Assembly: GCF_050337105.1 (NCBI RefSeq)
Contig: NZ_JAKJSQ010000057.1
Span: 1-25,819, forward strand
Length of the DNA stretch: 25,819 bases
DNA from: Aliivibrio_A kagoshimensis
GTDB lineage: Bacteria > Pseudomonadota > Gammaproteobacteria > Enterobacterales > Vibrionaceae
Reading direction: 5' to 3'
Position numbers and translations under genes: made by a program. Each line of letters opens with the position of its first letter. The first letter of the stretch is position 1. This document shows, piece by piece, positions 14,385-22,478 of this stretch. The notes under the pieces are model-generated. The model made no database searches. It saw only the letters and a program-made list of their open reading frames with translations, and had not been told where the DNA came from.

Positions 14385-15812
14385 CTACAACCGCTTCACG
14401 ATCGCTCTATTTTTACCTGCCGCTTTAGCTTGATACATTAATAGATCCGCATCATGCACCCTGAGCTTAATAGGAGCTATTGGATAATAGGCAACACCCA
14501 AGCTAATAGAAACAGACTCTTTCATCCTCAAAGGTGTTAAATCAATGCTGTTCACCGCTTCACAAAGCGTATTAGCATAATGAATGACGTGCTCAAATGG
14601 CTCGTTAGATAGATAGAGAGCAAACTCTTCACCGCCAATACGTGCAAACAGGTAATTGTCAGGGGTCACCTCATTTACTTTATCAACCACTTTTCGAATA
14701 ACTTTATCGCCCGCCGTATGGCCATAGTTATCATTAAACTGTTTAAAGTCATCAATATCAAAAGCGAATACAGCGATATCTGTCTGTTGCGAAACTTCGC
14801 CGCGCAAGGTATCCATAAAATATCGACGATTATAAATCTTGGTTAATTCGTCGATTTGGCTCAATCTAAATAACTGTGCATTGGCCAATTGTAATGCTTG
14901 GGTCTTACTCTTCACCGTTTTATTCAATTGAACTATGTAAGTCACAGTGATCAAAAAGATAAACCCAAACATGATAGGTATTAAATACGGAGGATAAACC
15001 GTTTCAGTATTAATCCAACGGTTTAAAATTCTGTCTTTATCACTATAAATAATGGGCTGAAATACTTTTGTGACCTCAGACAACAGCGCAACATTTCCTT
15101 CAAGGACTGCCGGTCTTACATTTCCAGTATAGAGGTATCGAACAGGTACAAATGGGTTTGACTTACTATTGTACTTATTGGAGGTTTGCAGGTAAAAGTT
15201 AGCCACTTGTAAATCAGCGACAAAGGCTTCAATCTTATGATTGAACGCCGCTTCTAGCATCTCTTCATTATTACTAAATAACGCCAATTTTACTTTAGGG
15301 TAGTTATTTTCAATAAAATCCTGTTCATAACCGCCGTATACCAAACCCAATGGACCTGCAGACCCTCTCAAAAAAACCTCAACATCAACATTGGCAATAT
15401 GGTGATCAAAATAGAGATGGGTGGTAATAGAGGTAAAGGTATCGGCAAAATCAAACGTCCCTTCTCTTTTCTCAGACCAAAGCATACCAGCATGCACATC
15501 TGCCTCACCTCGCATAACCATATCCACCGACTCATTCCAATCTGTCAGAATAAAATCAATTTCACGGCCGGTGCTTTTTCCGTACTCTTTCCAAAAATCA
15601 ATCAATATGCCCTTAGGTTCACCGTTCTCACCAAGATAAGAGAATGGAACCCAAGCTTTAGAATTGGCAACACGTAACGGTTTTTCAGTCTCTGTTCCAC
15701 TGTTAGCACTGAGTAATGTGCTGATCAATAACAACGGCAAAAGCACAACGGCACCAAAAGATGCGCTGTTAATTAACATTTTGACTTGTAAGAAGTATTT
15801 CTTTAATCGCAC
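14385..15812 (-). CDS. Membrane diguanylate cyclase with periplasmic SBP_bac_3 sensor
   Basis: A 475-residue protein predicted to make cyclic di-GMP in response to a small periplasmic ligand. Order: an N-terminal signal or membrane segment (about 20-36), a periplasmic amino-acid-binding-protein-like domain (about 45-268; LRVANSKAWVPFSY, GILIDFWKEYGK and DVHAGMLWSEKREGTFDFAD are typical of SBP_bac_3), a transmembrane helix (about 275-295), a short linker and a GGDEF domain (about 315-475). The active-site loop is RIGGEEF (391-397), with DELTKIYNRR and FDIDDFKQFND upstream. The RxxD inhibitory site is absent. The start is GTG at 15812 without a clear ribosome-binding site; an ATG at 15779 is an alternative. 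It is divergent from another GGDEF gene. Confidence 0.9.
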   Translation of the reverse strand: MRLKKYFLQVKMLINSASFGAVVLLPLLLISTLLSANSGTETEKPLRVANSKAWVPFSYLGENGEPKGILIDFWKEYGKSTGREIDFILTDWNESVDMVMRGEADVHAGMLWSEKREGTFDFADTFTSITTHLYFDHHIANVDVEVFLRGSAGPLGLVYGGYEQDFIENNYPKVKLALFSNNEEMLEAAFNHKIEAFVADLQVANFYLQTSNKYNSKSNPFVPVRYLYTGNVRPAVLEGNVALLSEVTKVFQPIIYSDKDRILNRWINTETVYPPYLIPIMFGFIFLITVTYIVQLNKTVKSKTQALQLANAQLFRLSQIDELTKIYNRRYFMDTLRGEVSQQTDIAVFAFDIDDFKQFNDNYGHTAGDKVIRKVVDKVNEVTPDNYLFARIGGEEFALYLSNEPFEHVIHYANTLCEAVNSIDLTPLRMKESVSISLGVAYYPIAPIKLRVHDADLLMYQAKAAGKNRAIVKRL

Positions 15813-15887
15813 TATATTTAATCGTCTTAATTTATGATTAAGAAATCAATTATTTCTATTTAACTCTCCATACTACAGTGACGAGAT

Positions 15888-15906
15888 AAAAATGACTATC
15901 ATTAAC
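15888..15906. promoter_or_regulatory. Fur-box-like site between two diguanylate cyclase genes
   Basis: The core AATGACTATCATT (15891-15903) has perfect AATGA/TCATT arms and agrees with the central 13 bases of the Fur consensus at 11 positions; over 19 bases I count 14 matches. It lies in the shared upstream region, about 75 bases from the minus-strand start and 125 bases from the plus-strand start. The AAAAATGA arm is also inverted as TCATTTTT at 15916-15923. Iron control is inferred. Confidence 0.4.
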
Positions 15907-16030
15907 TACATTGTCTCATTTTTAATGCATACGACCACTTAGAAAAATGCTACCGACTATTGATGATTGACACATATCGACTACCATTAATGATTACACA
16001 AGCCGTTTTCTAAGCAAAAGTGAGCATAAG

Positions 16031-17743
16031 ATGGGAACAGCGTCCAGTCGCAAATGGCACTACCTACCCACAACCATGCTACTCATTTCAATGATTAGTG
16101 GTTTATACATATATCAGGTCACTCTTGATAAATGGGTGACCAATAATATGAAAGATAACCTCACCGATCTACTTTCAGATATTGCCTATGAGATCCATGA
16201 AGACAACCCCAATTTCCCAAGCTTAACCTCAGAAGGTATCACTGAATATATTAACCACCTTCCGCAAGCGACCGATGAAAAACGCATTTCAATCATCGCT
16301 GAAGATGGAACCGTGCTTGGCGATAGCTCTATATCCCATCGTGAACTTTCCACGCTTGAGAATCACGCAAATCGGGCAGAGATAAACTTAGCGTTCACAC
16401 AGGGGAGTGGGTTCGATATCCGTTACAGCAGTACTTTAGGTATAGATATGCTCTACGTAGCAACTTTGCTCCCACTGCATAACTCTACCTATGTGGTACG
16501 ACTGTCTATGCCGATGACACTGCTAAAGTCGATGTCTTCTGATTTAATGACGATTCTATTTACCCTGATGTCCAGCAGCGTACTGATCATGATTGTCTCA
16601 ACAGTGATCAGTATTCGCCGTATTGATGAACGCATAAAAGCAGAGAAAAACCTGCAAGAAGAACGTATTCAACAGCGTACATTTGAAATCGAGCTGTTAC
16701 ATCGTTTAGCCAATATGCTCGCTGCTTGTAACAGCTTTTCTGAAGCACAAAAAGTGATTGCCGATATCGTGCCTCGTATTTTAGGAGACATTAATGGTTG
16801 CGTGTCGTTAATGCGAAACTCACGTAATCAATTAACCATCAAGCTCGACTGGGGACAGCAATGGCCCGCGGCAATGAGCTACTCTCCTCAAGAGTGTTGG
16901 GCCTTAAGAAGAGGAAAGTACCATTTATCCAATGACACTCATCACTCCTTACCCTGTAGCCATAATTCCGACGTAGGTGATGATCAAATTTTGTGTATTC
17001 CGTTAACTGCACACGGCAATACCATTGGAATTCTGCACCTCTATTTTGGCGATAAGCACTACATTGTCAGTCAAGAAACAAGACAACTTGCGTTCACCGT
17101 TGCTGAACACCTTGGTCTGGCTTTAGCAAATTTGAGTCTGCAAGAGAAATTACGAACCCAAGCACTGATCGACCCTTTAACAGGTCTGTTCAATCGTCGT
17201 CACTTTGAAACCACAATTGAAGAGCAACTGATGTTGGCGAAAAGAGATGAAATGCCTCTATCCCTATTGATGTTGGATCTTGACCACTTTAAGCGCTTCA
17301 ATGATAACTTTGGCCATGATGCAGGGGATTACGTTTTAAAAGAGATCAGTCGCTTACTGATAGATACGGTAGATACTGCTGATATTGTCTGCCGATTAGG
17401 TGGAGAAGAGCTAGCGGTCCTAACGCCACACCTTAATGCTGAGCATGCCCTCTCATTAGCAAAACGACTGTGTCACAGCGTCGAAAAGCTGCATCTGAAT
17501 TTAAATGGTATATCTCTGGGTACACTTACGGTTTCCATTGGTATTGCCACATTCCCTGACTCAAACGTGAATAAAGAAGATATGGTCAAATATGCAGATG
17601 TAGCTCTGTATAAAGCGAAAGACCAAGGCCGAAATAGAGCGATTCACTACCTGTATGACCAAGCCAGCTTTCCTCATCCCCTTGAGCTTCATCCATCGAA
17701 AAGCAGTGGCAATACCAGCGACACTGACATTGCTAATGCTTAA
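16031..17743 (+). CDS. Membrane GGDEF protein with periplasmic sensor and GAF domain
   Basis: A 570-residue probable diguanylate cyclase. Order: TM1 (about 12-30), an extracytoplasmic sensor region (about 31-165), TM2 (about 172-194), a coiled linker (about 197-222), a GAF domain (about 225-370, with ECWALRRGKYHL and a later PCSH typical of GAF domains in such proteins), and GGDEF (about 375-540; DPLTGLFNRRHFE, LDLDHFKRFND). The signature loop reads GGEEL (457-461), with leucine for the usual phenylalanine, and the upstream inhibitory site is DTAD rather than RxxD. Activity is therefore likely but not certain. A low-complexity tail of about 25 residues ends the protein. GTGAG before the ATG is a moderate ribosome-binding site. 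Confidence 0.88.
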   Translation: MGTASSRKWHYLPTTMLLISMISGLYIYQVTLDKWVTNNMKDNLTDLLSDIAYEIHEDNPNFPSLTSEGITEYINHLPQATDEKRISIIAEDGTVLGDSSISHRELSTLENHANRAEINLAFTQGSGFDIRYSSTLGIDMLYVATLLPLHNSTYVVRLSMPMTLLKSMSSDLMTILFTLMSSSVLIMIVSTVISIRRIDERIKAEKNLQEERIQQRTFEIELLHRLANMLAACNSFSEAQKVIADIVPRILGDINGCVSLMRNSRNQLTIKLDWGQQWPAAMSYSPQECWALRRGKYHLSNDTHHSLPCSHNSDVGDDQILCIPLTAHGNTIGILHLYFGDKHYIVSQETRQLAFTVAEHLGLALANLSLQEKLRTQALIDPLTGLFNRRHFETTIEEQLMLAKRDEMPLSLLMLDLDHFKRFNDNFGHDAGDYVLKEISRLLIDTVDTADIVCRLGGEELAVLTPHLNAEHALSLAKRLCHSVEKLHLNLNGISLGTLTVSIGIATFPDSNVNKEDMVKYADVALYKAKDQGRNRAIHYLYDQASFPHPLELHPSKSSGNTSDTDIANA

Positions 17744-17843
17744 TATGTTACTCAACGTCCATGAAAGATTCATATTTGCGTAAGTGTATTCTTAATGCTG
17801 AAAGGTTATAGTGCTTCTACTTTGCTAATTTGATGAGCCTTTT

Positions 17844-18590
17844 ATGAAAATTGTTGTAGATACGCATACTCACACTTATGCCAGTGGCCACGCTTATAGC
17901 ACCCTAATAGAAAACGCGCGCATGGCAAAAAAAAATGGCCTTGAGATGTTCTGCTGTACTGACCACTCAGGAGAGATGCCCGGAGCTCCTCACCCATGGT
18001 ATTTTAGCAACCAAAAAATTCTTCCTCGCTTTATTGAAGATGTCGCGGTGATCCGCGGTGTTGAAACTAATATTATGAATGAAGCCGGTGAAATTGATAT
18101 TCCGCCGCAAGTGGATTCAAATCTTGATTGGGTTCTCGCCAGTTTTCATGAGCCTGTATTTTCGCCTAGTCGTAAACATAACCATACCCAAGCGCTAATC
18201 AATGTTATTAATGGGGGCCGGGTTGATGCTCTTGGCCATTTAGGTAACCCTAACTTTGATTTTGACTTCCGACAGGTGATTCAATGTGCCAAAGAGCACC
18301 ATGTTGCCATTGAGATCAACAATACCTCACTCAATGGTAATAGCCGCAAAGGCAGCCTTGAACGCTGCAAAGAGATTGCCACTGTTTGCGTTGAATTGGG
18401 TGCATTTGTTACCACTGGTTCCGATGCACACTTTTGCTCGATTGTCGGTGAGTTTGATCGAGTGAACACACTGTTTGAGCAGGTCAGTATGCCGGAAGAG
18501 TTAGTTATCACCCACTCTACTCAGCAGTTTCTCGCTTTTTTACAGCTACGAGGTCGCGCTAAAATTGAAGAGTATGCTGAGCTCTATTAA
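17844..18590 (+). CDS. ycdX: PHP-domain phosphatase, YcdX family
   Basis: A 248-residue PHP (polymerase and histidinol phosphatase) protein of the YcdX type, a phosphatase with a three-zinc site. The metal ligands can be read in order: H8 and H10 in DTHTHT, H16, H41 in TDHSGEMPG, E74 in RGVET, H102 in SFHE, H132 in GHLGN, and D194 and H196 in GSDAH. Length and ligand spacing match E. coli YcdX, which is linked to swarming motility, although its physiological substrate is not firmly known. The ribosome-binding site is weak (TGATGAG). It is convergent with the RyR fragment, whose end is 12 bases away. Confidence 0.93.
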   Translation: MKIVVDTHTHTYASGHAYSTLIENARMAKKNGLEMFCCTDHSGEMPGAPHPWYFSNQKILPRFIEDVAVIRGVETNIMNEAGEIDIPPQVDSNLDWVLASFHEPVFSPSRKHNHTQALINVINGGRVDALGHLGNPNFDFDFRQVIQCAKEHHVAIEINNTSLNGNSRKGSLERCKEIATVCVELGAFVTTGSDAHFCSIVGEFDRVNTLFEQVSMPEELVITHSTQQFLAFLQLRGRAKIEEYAELY

Positions 18591-18601
18591 TGGCCAATAA
18601 C

Positions 18602-18973
18602 TCAATTCAATAACGACTGCTCATCAATGCGGTAGACATTATTGTAGTCATATTTAATGGTATCCGGTCTTTTCTGCTTCAGATCAGACCAAGATAACAG
18701 GCAGTCGTGCGTTTTGAATTGTTCATTTTTGATTGGGCCATATCGCCAGTTGTGAACCACATGAAACGTATTCCAGCGGTTATGTTCAGCTATCGCTAAA
18801 CGATCAATCGTCTTAATCAGCTGTTCAAGCGATAACGACTGTCTCTTCAACACATCACTCATCCAGCTTTCTAATATTTGATGATTAAGATCTGGTAACT
18901 CATTCACATAAGGCAGTAGGGAGATATCCAACTCATGGCCCTCCTTACTTAGACTGGCCGCACTAGGAAGCAT
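18602..18973 (-). CDS. C-terminal fragment with RyR domain
   Basis: A 123-residue frame whose C-terminal half (about 52-118) reads AIAEHNRWNTFHVVHNWRYGP, then HDCLLSWSDLKQK and YDYNNVYRI, the pattern of the RyR domain (ryanodine-receptor repeat type: AxxEHxRW, GWxYGP, HPxLxxWxxL, YDxxxV). Its apparent ATG at 18973 overlaps the end of the preceding frame by 25 bases and abuts AGGAGG with no spacing. A TTG at 18931 has AAGGAGG eight bases upstream, so independent translation of this domain cannot be excluded. Confidence 0.6.
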   Translation of the reverse strand: MLPSAASLSKEGHELDISLLPYVNELPDLNHQILESWMSDVLKRQSLSLEQLIKTIDRLAIAEHNRWNTFHVVHNWRYGPIKNEQFKTHDCLLSWSDLKQKRPDTIKYDYNNVYRIDEQSLLN

Positions 18974-20097
18974 CCTCCTAATGATTTCAATTTAATAGCC
19001 TGACTGCGCATTACAACTAAGTTGGAACGGCGTTTAATTAACGGTTGATTGCCCCACTTTAACCATGCATTAACGTTGGGCTCCGATTTATCATGCAGGT
19101 CCAATTGCGCATCAATACTCAAGTTGTTGAGACCTAACCTAGAACGGGTGTAAGCATAATGTACTCGTTTGGCGCTCTGCTCTCGCGCTTCTAAAATCAA
19201 CTGCTCATAACTAACCAGTGACGCCACATCACCAAACGCTCGAATGTGTGGATGCCTGATGTTGTAGTTATTTGAGGTGAAATAGTGAAAGCTTGGTTGA
19301 TTTCGCGTCGATAACACTCGTTCATTCGTACTAAGCTCAAAGAATTTTAAAATGGAAGCCACCGCCCTGTTCTCTTCTTCATAACAGGAGTAGATGTGGT
19401 GAAAATTGGACGGGTGTAGTTCAGCTTCATCCGCTGGTATAAACTCGATATCCCATAGGTTCAAACCCGCCTCTTTGCTGTGTAACCACACCAGATGATG
19501 CGCACTAAAGAAGGCTTGAATTTGTTCATTATCCGCTATCACTCGAATTCTGCTTGATAGTAGTGTCGAAAAGTTCCCCGTTAACAGCAACTCTCGCAAC
19601 ACCGATTGACCGACTGCATCAAAGCCGCACATAAGTACGGATAAAAGGGATTGTTTCGAACTATCCTCAGTAACAGTCAAATCAAGGTTAGCAGCCAGAT
19701 TTTTTGTCACATCGATGGCGGCCAACTCATTCACATTAAATCGCGTTAACGCCAAACCTGGTGACGTCACCTTTACGTTATCAATCGCATAAAATGCCCC
19801 CGCCTCAAAAAGCTTATGGTTAAACACATTTTCAATGGCAATATAACAGGTTAATGTTGGATTCAATTGAGAATCAATAATCGACTCCAGAACGGATAAA
19901 TTGATAAGATCATTATCAGTCATAATCACCAAGGTGTTGGCTTTCATGATTTGGCCAAGCTGTAATGTTGAGAACTGATTAACCGCCCCTTCAAGAACGA
20001 TAACCCCAGTTTTATTCATCTCATTTAACAGGGCATGTTCCGGATCGGGGTCGATCAGTAGTATGGGTTTTCCCGCCGAACGCATGCTTTTAGCCAA
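18949..20097 (-). CDS. Middle fragment with TrkA_N and second Rossmann-like domain
   Basis: A 382-residue frame from the first ATG, but its similarity to TrkA_N continues upstream of that ATG to about 20130 (IIGLTAESCALAKSM), which shows that the ATG is not the native start. GKPILLIDPDPEH is the second strand of the fold, and VIMTDNDLINLSVLE is typical of it. A second Rossmann-type motif, CGFDAVGQSVLREL, lies near residues 152-165. The frame ends in a stop 22 bases beyond the second break. Confidence 0.6.
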   Translation of the reverse strand: MAKSMRSAGKPILLIDPDPEHALLNEMNKTGVIVLEGAVNQFSTLQLGQIMKANTLVIMTDNDLINLSVLESIIDSQLNPTLTCYIAIENVFNHKLFEAGAFYAIDNVKVTSPGLALTRFNVNELAAIDVTKNLAANLDLTVTEDSSKQSLLSVLMCGFDAVGQSVLRELLLTGNFSTLLSSRIRVIADNEQIQAFFSAHHLVWLHSKEAGLNLWDIEFIPADEAELHPSNFHHIYSCYEEENRAVASILKFFELSTNERVLSTRNQPSFHYFTSNNYNIRHPHIRAFGDVASLVSYEQLILEAREQSAKRVHYAYTRSRLGLNNLSIDAQLDLHDKSEPNVNAWLKWGNQPLIKRRSNLVVMRSQAIKLKSLGGCFLVRPV

Positions 20098-20114
20098 GGC
20101 GCAGCTCTCTGCTG

Positions 20115-20480
20115 TTAACCCAATGATAATGTGTGGTCACGGTATAAACGGCTGACCACCGTCTTTTTAAACCAACCACTTAATGCATACAAAGCCGCCA
20201 GGGAGATCGAAAAATACAGAGCACTCGCTGCTATGACTCTAGCCAGAGATACCGCCCAGTGATGCTTTACATCCGATAGAGGTGACGACTTAAGTGCAAA
20301 CAGTCGTAACGTACTGTAAAAACTATTTAACCAACGTACCCAAGTGGTTTGAGCCTGCCCTGCATTGTGGCTGTATAGGGCTAAGTAGCCGTACATACCA
20401 AACACTATGGTCAAGCTAACCAGTAAGCTCAACAACAACAGTGCTTTAGAGCTTGAAAAAGTCGCCTTATTAAAGGGCAT
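20115..20480 (-). CDS. N-terminal fragment with two transmembrane helices
   Basis: A 121-residue frame with TM1 (about 13-36) and TM2 (about 80-103) separated by a loop containing FYSTLRLFALKSSPL and the following SLARVIAAS. This loop pattern is usual before TrkA_N in bacterial RyR proteins and suggests an ion-channel-like membrane part. After RLYRDHT the frame turns into LSLG and stops, exactly where the nucleotide-binding domain should begin. AAAGGA seven bases before the ATG is a good ribosome-binding site, and the start overlaps the preceding small gene by 11 bases. Confidence 0.65.
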   Translation of the reverse strand: MPFNKATFSSSKALLLLSLLVSLTIVFGMYGYLALYSHNAGQAQTTWVRWLNSFYSTLRLFALKSSPLSDVKHHWAVSLARVIAASALYFSISLAALYALSGWFKKTVVSRLYRDHTLSLG

Positions 20481-20793
20481 TGTCTGTTCCTTTTAACGCC
20501 TTTTTCATTTGAAGTTGATGTACGGGTAACATCTCAATAATTTGTTGAGCATACCTGCCCTCCCTCGCCGTTAAGCTTGACAAGGCTGTTGCATCTATCA
20601 TCAATCCTGGGCTCTTTCTCGTAAAGGTTTGATCCAAATAGTGCACAATGAGATCGCCCTCTTGATTGAATCGCACCTCAACATCATGCTCAGTCGACAT
20701 GCCTAAATCTGAATATAGGATTGGGCTACTCAGCGGCATCCCTTGCGTGAGTTCAAAAAGTTGTAAGCCTTTAGCACTATGAATCACGGCCAC
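20470..20793 (-). CDS. Hypothetical protein upstream of the RyR channel-like gene
   Basis: A 107-residue soluble protein that I do not recognise. It has no signal peptide or membrane segment. Visible parts are an N-terminal strand-rich half (IHSAKGLQLFEL, VEVRFNQEGDLIVHYLDQTF) and a C-terminal helical, charged half ending in LKGTDNAL. The start is GTG at 20793, or GTG at 20787; neither has an ideal ribosome-binding site. Its stop overlaps the start of the membrane fragment of the RyR gene by 11 bases, so the two are probably co-transcribed and may work together. Confidence 0.6.
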   Translation of the reverse strand: MAVIHSAKGLQLFELTQGMPLSSPILYSDLGMSTEHDVEVRFNQEGDLIVHYLDQTFTRKSPGLMIDATALSSLTAREGRYAQQIIEMLPVHQLQMKKALKGTDNAL

Positions 20794-20863
20794 CTCATTA
20801 TCAATTTTGCTATTAGTCTATAACAAAAGTAACAATAGTTGTGAGCAAGTTAAGCAAAAGGCG

Positions 20864-21232
20864 TTACTCAAAGCCTTCGGCGTTATCCAGCGCCGAGCGA
20901 GCTTGCGCTAACGTACACTCAGTTTTACTCATTAATTGATGTACTGTGATGGCAGGGTTGGCTTTCACTACCTCGTCCAAATCAAACACTGGTTTTGGTA
21001 ATTCTTTATCTATCGCCTCTTTAATCCACAGCTCTTTGTTCAATAATATACTGTTTTTAAATGCTATGACCTGGCTATGGCTACCAGTCAACATCCAATT
21101 TTTCGAGCGTCTGATTCTCTTTAAGCGGCAGTTTAAACTTGCAGCCCGAGCCAACAAAGACTCTTTACTATCAATGCGGTGAATAAGGCTATTGAGTTGA
21201 ATTGTTAGCGTCTTTGAATTGCAATTTGGCAC
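20864..21232 (-). CDS. Small protein resembling the Vibrio 'ribosome recycling factor family' group
   Basis: A 122-residue protein with QLNSLIHRID near the start, a basic LKRIRRSKNWMLTGSHSQ segment in the middle, and a C-terminal ANPAITVHQLMSKTECTLAQARSALDNAEGF helix pair (positions 89-120). From memory this pattern occurs in small Vibrio proteins labelled ribosome recycling factor family; I would not infer recycling activity from it. The frame is open to 21301, but the GTG at 21232 has AAGGAGG six bases upstream and is the best start. It overlaps the end of the histidine kinase gene by 44 bases, so it is probably the third gene of that operon. Confidence 0.65.
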   Translation of the reverse strand: MPNCNSKTLTIQLNSLIHRIDSKESLLARAASLNCRLKRIRRSKNWMLTGSHSQVIAFKNSILLNKELWIKEAIDKELPKPVFDLDEVVKANPAITVHQLMSKTECTLAQARSALDNAEGFE

Positions 21233-22478
21233 AACAGCCTCCTTCACTTTGATTCGATAAATTGAAATGCCATCCATAGCTGTCACAGAGGCGTTTAACA
21301 ATCAACAAGCCTAAACCATGTTCTGTATCTGGGTTATCAGTTAATCCACTGCCAGTATCAGTCACTTTAATAGTGTCCGTTTCAATAGAGAGAGTAATCG
21401 TGCCTTGATGAGTAAAGCGAATCGCATTGTCTAAGAGGTTTTTTATAATCATCACTAATACCGATGGAGGCATGTTTGTTTGAGTGTCAGGTTCAATCAA
21501 ACACTCAATACTTACCCCGCTATTGAGCTTTGCTTGGTGCTTCTCAAACTGCAAGGTGTCAACATTGATAGGATAGAGATCACGCTTACGCGGCACGTTC
21601 TCTTGTTTCACAATATTAAGTAGAACTTCCACTGTTGCTTGCATGTTATTGGCGGCAGTTAGAATTCTTTCTCGCTGTTTTTGTTGAAATTCGGGATCTT
21701 CTTTCATCGCTTGAAGGTTTGCTGCACCTAACACGACTGCAATAGGCGTTTTCAGTTCATGACTGGCGTATTTGGCAAACATCATCTCTTGCTTTGCTAG
21801 ACGCTCTTTCATCTGCTTATAACTATTTAGATGTTGGGTTAACAGCTTAATTTCGTCAATCGCATGTTTAGATACCTCAAAACTCTCTTGATGGTTCGCT
21901 TTAAGTTGTTCACTCAATTGTGATATTGGGGACATGAGAGAACCAAATGCATGGCTTAAGGTTTTTCGTAAAAAAGCAATCAAACAGAGCATCAAGCCTA
22001 ATGAGAGAAAAATCAAACCCTCCCAACCGTCATCACCAAACTCAACATCTCTATTACCGACGGTTAAATAGAGAGGTTCAACTCTCCCACTTTTATCAAC
22101 AAATGTACTATGAAATACCAAAAAACCATCTGCATCAAACTTACGGAATCGAGTTATCTCCCCCTCGGCAAGAGGCAACCTATTTTTTATCTCAAGAGGT
22201 AGCACTCTTTCACTGTAGTACGCGTTAACAAATGTTCCTAATGTCGTTTGTTTGTCAACAGCAAACCCATAGTGTTCAGCACCTATCTGTTCAAAAGAGG
22301 TTAATAGCGTTTCTAGTTGTTTCTCTTCATTCAACACTAAATAGAGAGAAAAAGAGAAAAATACCAAGAATGATGAAGACAGTGCGATCACTGAAAATAC
22401 AAACAAAAGCCTCTTTTTGACATCGTCGATAGAATTACCAAGCTTGCGCTTTAAGAGTCGAGCTAATAACCAATTCAT
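21189..22478 (-). CDS. Membrane sensor histidine kinase
   Basis: A 429-residue two-component sensor kinase. TM1 (about 24-48) and TM2 (about 153-172) enclose an extracytoplasmic sensor region of about 100 residues with no family that I recognise. A linker of about 55 residues leads to the HisKA domain with phospho-acceptor H240 in ASHELKTPI. The ATPase domain has an N-box NLLDNAIRFT (347-356), G1 VTDTGSGL (372-379) and G2 HGLGLLIVKRL (387-397). The start codon directly follows the TAA of the response regulator gene (TAAATG), so the two are translationally coupled and form a cognate pair. The signal is unknown. Confidence 0.94.
   Translation of the reverse strand: MNWLLARLLKRKLGNSIDDVKKRLLFVFSVIALSSSFLVFFSFSLYLVLNEEKQLETLLTSFEQIGAEHYGFAVDKQTTLGTFVNAYYSERVLPLEIKNRLPLAEGEITRFRKFDADGFLVFHSTFVDKSGRVEPLYLTVGNRDVEFGDDGWEGLIFLSLGLMLCLIAFLRKTLSHAFGSLMSPISQLSEQLKANHQESFEVSKHAIDEIKLLTQHLNSYKQMKERLAKQEMMFAKYASHELKTPIAVVLGAANLQAMKEDPEFQQKQRERILTAANNMQATVEVLLNIVKQENVPRKRDLYPINVDTLQFEKHQAKLNSGVSIECLIEPDTQTNMPPSVLVMIIKNLLDNAIRFTHQGTITLSIETDTIKVTDTGSGLTDNPDTEHGLGLLIVKRLCDSYGWHFNLSNQSEGGCCAKLQFKDANNSTQ

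Larger units (their letters stand above)
18602..20480 (-). pseudogene. Frameshifted TM-TrkA_N-RyR channel-like gene
   Basis: Three consecutive minus-strand reading frames form one protein if one base is restored at each of two junctions (20130-20132 and 18971-18978). The total then is 1881 bases, exactly 627 codons. At the first junction the restored reading is HT-I-IIGLTAES followed by LAKSMRSAGKPILLIDPDPEH, a continuous TrkA_N Rossmann fold that is otherwise cut in its glycine loop. At the second, IKLKSLGG joins MLPSAASLS and brings in the C-terminal RyR domain. The full product would have two TM helices, two nucleotide-binding-like domains and RyR, a known bacterial architecture of unknown function. 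Inactivation, sequencing error and recoding by -1 shifting are all possible; I see no consensus slippery heptamer at either site. Confidence 0.72.

Noticed and set aside
14968..15812. The SBP_bac_3 part of the GGDEF protein as a separate amino-acid transporter binding protein
   Set aside because: The frame continues without interruption through a transmembrane helix into the GGDEF domain, so it is one receptor protein.
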